Shown here piece by piece: positions 60,785 to 64,000 of a stretch of 64,000 nucleotides of DNA. The DNA lies in assembly GCF_035594125.1 (NCBI RefSeq), contig NC_087197.1:8974110-9038109 (forward strand), given 5' to 3'. The notes under the pieces are model-generated. The model had not been told where the DNA came from, ran no database searches, and saw nothing but the letters and a program-made list of their open reading frames with translations. A program made the translations under genes and the position numbers. The first letter of the stretch is position 1; every line of letters begins with the position of its first letter. This DNA is from Scylla paramamosain. Its lineage: Eukaryota; Arthropoda; Malacostraca; Decapoda; Portunidae.

Positions 60785-62388
60785 TCTTTTCAGTGATTTT
60801 GAGCGTGTAACGCAATAAAACACTAAAAGTCAGGGCAATCTCATTACATGGGAATAAAACCAAATTTTACCAAGAACTTTCCTTTAAGTGTTTTTGAGCT
60901 CCTTACGTACCAAAACGCTAAAACGCATGCAAAATGCATTTTATGGAGAAACAGAATTACATTACCAAATACATGTATTTTTAGTGTTTTTGATCATGTT
61001 ATCTATAAAAACGCTTAAATACATGCAAAGAACCTTATGTTTGGGAAACGAAAAAACATTACGAGAAACGTGTATTATGGGTGATTTTTAAGTTCCTTCA
61101 GTCCCAAAAAGCTGAAACCCACAAATAACACTCTTTACAAAAAAAATATAATGAATAAAAAAATAATATAATGGGATTTTTTTTTTTGTTATTCATCTTC
61201 ATAGGTACCGAGATGCCAAAATTCTGCCAAAATTCTGGGAATTTATGTGGAAAAAATAACATTATCATTTAAGTTAATTATAGCTTTTTTTTTTGGATTG
61301 TTATGTACCAAACCCTAAACAGCATGCAAAGCCACCTATATAGGGAAGTTAAACGACCATACCAGAAACCTGTCTTTTCATTGTTTTTCAGCATGTTAGG
61401 CACTAAAAATAAGAACGATCATATTACATGGGAATAAAACCAACTTTTACGAAGAATTTTTTAACCCCTTATATACCAAACCGCTAAAACGCATGGAAAA
61501 CAAACTTTATGGAGAAACAGAATAACATATACCAAAAACATGTATTTTTAGTGTTTTTGATCATGTTATCTTTAAAAACGCTTAAGTACATGCAAAGAAC
61601 ATTATGTTTGGGAAACAAAAGGGCATTCCGAGAAGCGTGTATTATGAGTGTTTTTTTTAGTTCCTTAAGTACCAAAAAGCTAAAACACACAAATAACACT
61701 GTTTATTTAAAAAAAAATAAAATAAAAAAAAATAAAAAAATAAAACAAATATTTTTTTTTTTTTGTTATTCATCTTCAAAGGTGCCAAATGCAGAAATTC
61801 CAGAAATGGAATGCCAGAGATGCCAAAATTCTGGAAAAATTCAGGGCAATCATGTGATAAAAGAAAATTATCAAAAAAGTTGATTTTAGCTTTTTTTTTC
61901 GGACTGTTATATACCAAACCCTAAAGTGCATGCAAAATTAAACGACCTTACCAGAAATCTGTGTTTTTAGTGTTTTTTAGCATGTTAGGCACAAAAACGA
62001 TAAATAATAAGGAACTCACTCTATATGGGAATCCAAAACAAAGTTACTGAAAACGTGTCTTCTTAGTGTTTTACGTAGAAACACGTTAAAACGGATGGAA
62101 ACCAACCAATATCAAGAAATAGAAAAACGTTACCAAAAAGGTATATTTTGAGTGTTTTTGAGCTTTTTACCTACAAAAAACGCGAAAATTGATGCAAAAC
62201 ACTCTATATTGGGAAAGAAAAGGACATTGCAAGAAAAGTGTATAATAAGTGTTTTATAGTTCAAAAAAAACACAAGGCAAAAAACGCAAAAACTCGTGTA
62301 TATGGAGAAGCTTCCTAAATACTAAAATGCTGAAACTCATGAATAACACTCTTAATTAAGAAACAGAACAACCTTACTAAATGCGTGT
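60784..62388 (-). repeat. Satellite array, - orientation, mirror of 43,219-45,502
   Basis: The array shares the private M2 duplication at 61,780-61,815 with 43,793-43,827. Near 61,400 M12 joins M6 directly (gttaggcactaaaaataag). The corresponding + copy holds about 700 bp more here, including the whole fold-back palindrome. It ends at the eighth gcgtgtc-to-aaaaacactaaaaggc junction. Confidence 0.85.
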
Positions 62389-64000
62389 CAAAAACACTAA
62401 AAGGCAAGTTCTTCGTAAAAGTTGGTTTTATTCCCATGTAATGTGATTGCCCTGCTTTTTAGTGCTTTATTGCCTAACACGCTCAAAAACACTCAAAGAC
62501 ACTTTTTCTGGTAATGTCATTTTTTTCCCACATAAAGTTAGTTTCGCATGGAATTTGCGGTTTTGCTAACTAAGAATGTAAAAAAAACACTCAAAATACA
62601 CGCATTTAGTGAGGTTGTTCTGTTTCTTGATTAAGAGTGTTTCAGCATTTAGGTATCTTAGAAACTTCTCTACACAGACGAATTTTTGCGTTGTTTGCCT
62701 TGTGATTCTGGTGAAACTATAAAACACTCATTATACACGTTTCTCGTTATATCTTTTTTTCCTAATATACAGTGCTTTGCATCCATTTTTGCGTTTTTTT
62801 TTTTATATAACAAGCTCAAACACACACAAAATATATTTTTCTGGTAATATTATTCTATTTTTTCATATTGGTTGGTTTGCATCCATTTTAGCGTTTTTCT
62901 ACGTAAATCTTTTAAAAGACACGTTTTCAATAATTTTGTTTCGGATTTCCATATAGAGTGACTTTAATATTATCTATCGTTTTGGTGCCTAACATGCGTA
63001 AAAACACTCAAAAGACAGGTTTCTTGTAAAGACGTTAAATTTTCCCAAATAGGTGGCTTTGCATACACTTTATGGTTTGGTATATAACTCAAAAAAAAAA
63101 GGTATAATTAACTTTTCCAATAATGTTCTTTTTTCGACATAATTTCCCTGAATTTTGGCAGAATATTGGCATCTTGGTACCTATTAACATGAATAACATA
63201 AAAATAAAAATGCTATTTTTTTATTTATTTAATTTTTTTCTCTATAAAAAGTGTTATTTGTAGGTTTTAACGTTTTGGTACTTAAGCAACTTAAAAACAT
63301 TCATAAAACACATTTCTCGTAATGTCCTTTCGTTTCCCAAATATAGGGATCTTTGCATGTATTTAAGCGTTTTTATAGGTAACATGATAAAAAAAACACT
63401 CAAAAACACTTGTTTTTGGTAATTTTATTCTGCTTCTCCATAAAGGAGTGTTTTGCATGCGTTTTAGCGATTTGGTATGTAAGGAGCTGAAAAACACTTC
63501 AAGGCAAGTTCTTTGTAAAAGTTGGTTTTATTCCAATGTAATATGATTGCCCTGCTTTTTAGTGCTTTATTGCCTAACACGCTCAAAAACACTCAAAACG
63601 CACTTCTGGTAATGTCATTTTTTTCCCTCATAAAGCTAGTTTCACATGCTATTTGAGGTTTTGCAAAGAATGTGAAAAAAACACTCAAAATACACGCATT
63701 TGGTAATGTTGTTCTGGTTCTGAATTAAGACTGTTATCCATAAGTTTCAGCATTTTGATGTCTAAGAAACTTCTTTATATACACGACTTTATGCGCTTTT
63801 TGCCTTGTGGTTCTTGTGAACCACAAGTTCTTTTGCCCGAATATGAAAAGACACTCATTATAGACGTTTCTTGTAATGTCCTTTTCTTTCCCAATAGGGA
63901 GTGCTTTCCATTCATTTTCGCATTTTTTCTAGGTAACAAGCTCAAAAACACTCAAAATATACCTTTTTGGTAATGTTATTCTATTTCTTCATATTGGTTG
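62388..64000 (+). repeat. Satellite array, + orientation, to the window end
   Basis: M6-M7-M8, the gattctggtgaaac M9, M10, M11 and the tttaaaagacacg M12 run as in 19,855-20,470. M1 (aaataggtggctttgcatac), M2, M3, M4 through M11 follow. A hairpin M9 is at 63,804-63,827. The array continues past the end of the window. Confidence 0.85.

Noticed and set aside
1..64000. CRISPR array
   Set aside because: The periodic units are about 96 bp, contiguous and diverged throughout. There is no short constant repeat with unique spacers, and no cas gene.
1..64000. Centromeric CENP-B box or telomeric repeat tract
   Set aside because: No match to the CENP-B core pattern and no TTAGGG or TTAGG array was seen. 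A centromeric or subtelomeric location cannot be claimed from the sequence.
1..64000. tRNA, rRNA, snRNA genes, bacterial promoters or terminators
   Set aside because: No conserved RNA gene boxes were recognised. Poly-T runs and hairpins here belong to the satellite and do not indicate termination signals.

Overview
No intact gene, RNA gene, promoter or bacterial-type feature can be supported in this window. It is almost wholly one family of very AT-rich satellite DNA, interrupted once by a decayed LINE retrotransposon. It is therefore eukaryotic, nuclear and probably heterochromatic. The LINE remnant is CR1-like: it has CR1-type C-terminal motifs and an 8-bp tandem repeat at its 3' end. From memory it most resembles copies in invertebrates such as decapod crustaceans, but that taxonomic guess is weak.

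The satellite is hierarchical. (1) The basic monomer is about 95-97 bp. Its start box reads AAAAACACTCAAAA; a TTTGCATGC core and a TTTTAGCGTTTTGGTA-like tail follow. (2) Twelve diverged monomers (called M1-M12 here; M9 is only about 52 bp) form a higher-order repeat (HOR) of about 1.1 kb. The cleanest copy is 46,825-47,930 (1,106 bp). (3) M1-M6 and M7-M12 look like a duplicated hexamer (M1~M7, M4~M10, M5~M11, M6~M12). (4) At least three HOR subfamilies can be told apart. Type I has 'ggtggc' in M1 and 'ccgaaaag' before M12. Type II has 'ggaggc', 'cactgagaag' and 'cttgatattgg'. Type III has 'ttgaaattgctg' before M1 and 'actccgg' after it. (5) Groups of HORs form multi-kilobase superunits present several times in both orientations.

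Layout. The satellite runs in + orientation from 1 to 19,376, with the LINE at about 832-2,078. A 480-bp inverted block follows (19,376-19,855), then + with one more inverted block (23,663-24,115) up to 32,117. Orientation is - from 32,118 to 43,218 with a + block at 36,363-36,817. It is + from 43,219 to 53,482, with a 330-bp fold-back palindrome at 44,586-44,915 and an inverted block at 45,502-45,952. It is - from 53,483 to 62,388 with + blocks at 54,011-54,488 and 60,331-60,784. It is + from 62,388 to the end. Two very large imperfect palindromes result, centred near 30.9 kb and near 53-54 kb.

The most interesting content is structural. One inversion junction recurs eight times. The same superunit carries three, two or one copies of a 1.1-kb HOR at different sites. 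A 1,100-bp tandem duplication is about 98% identical, so turnover is recent. All coordinates of block edges are read by eye and can be off by a few to some tens of bases.
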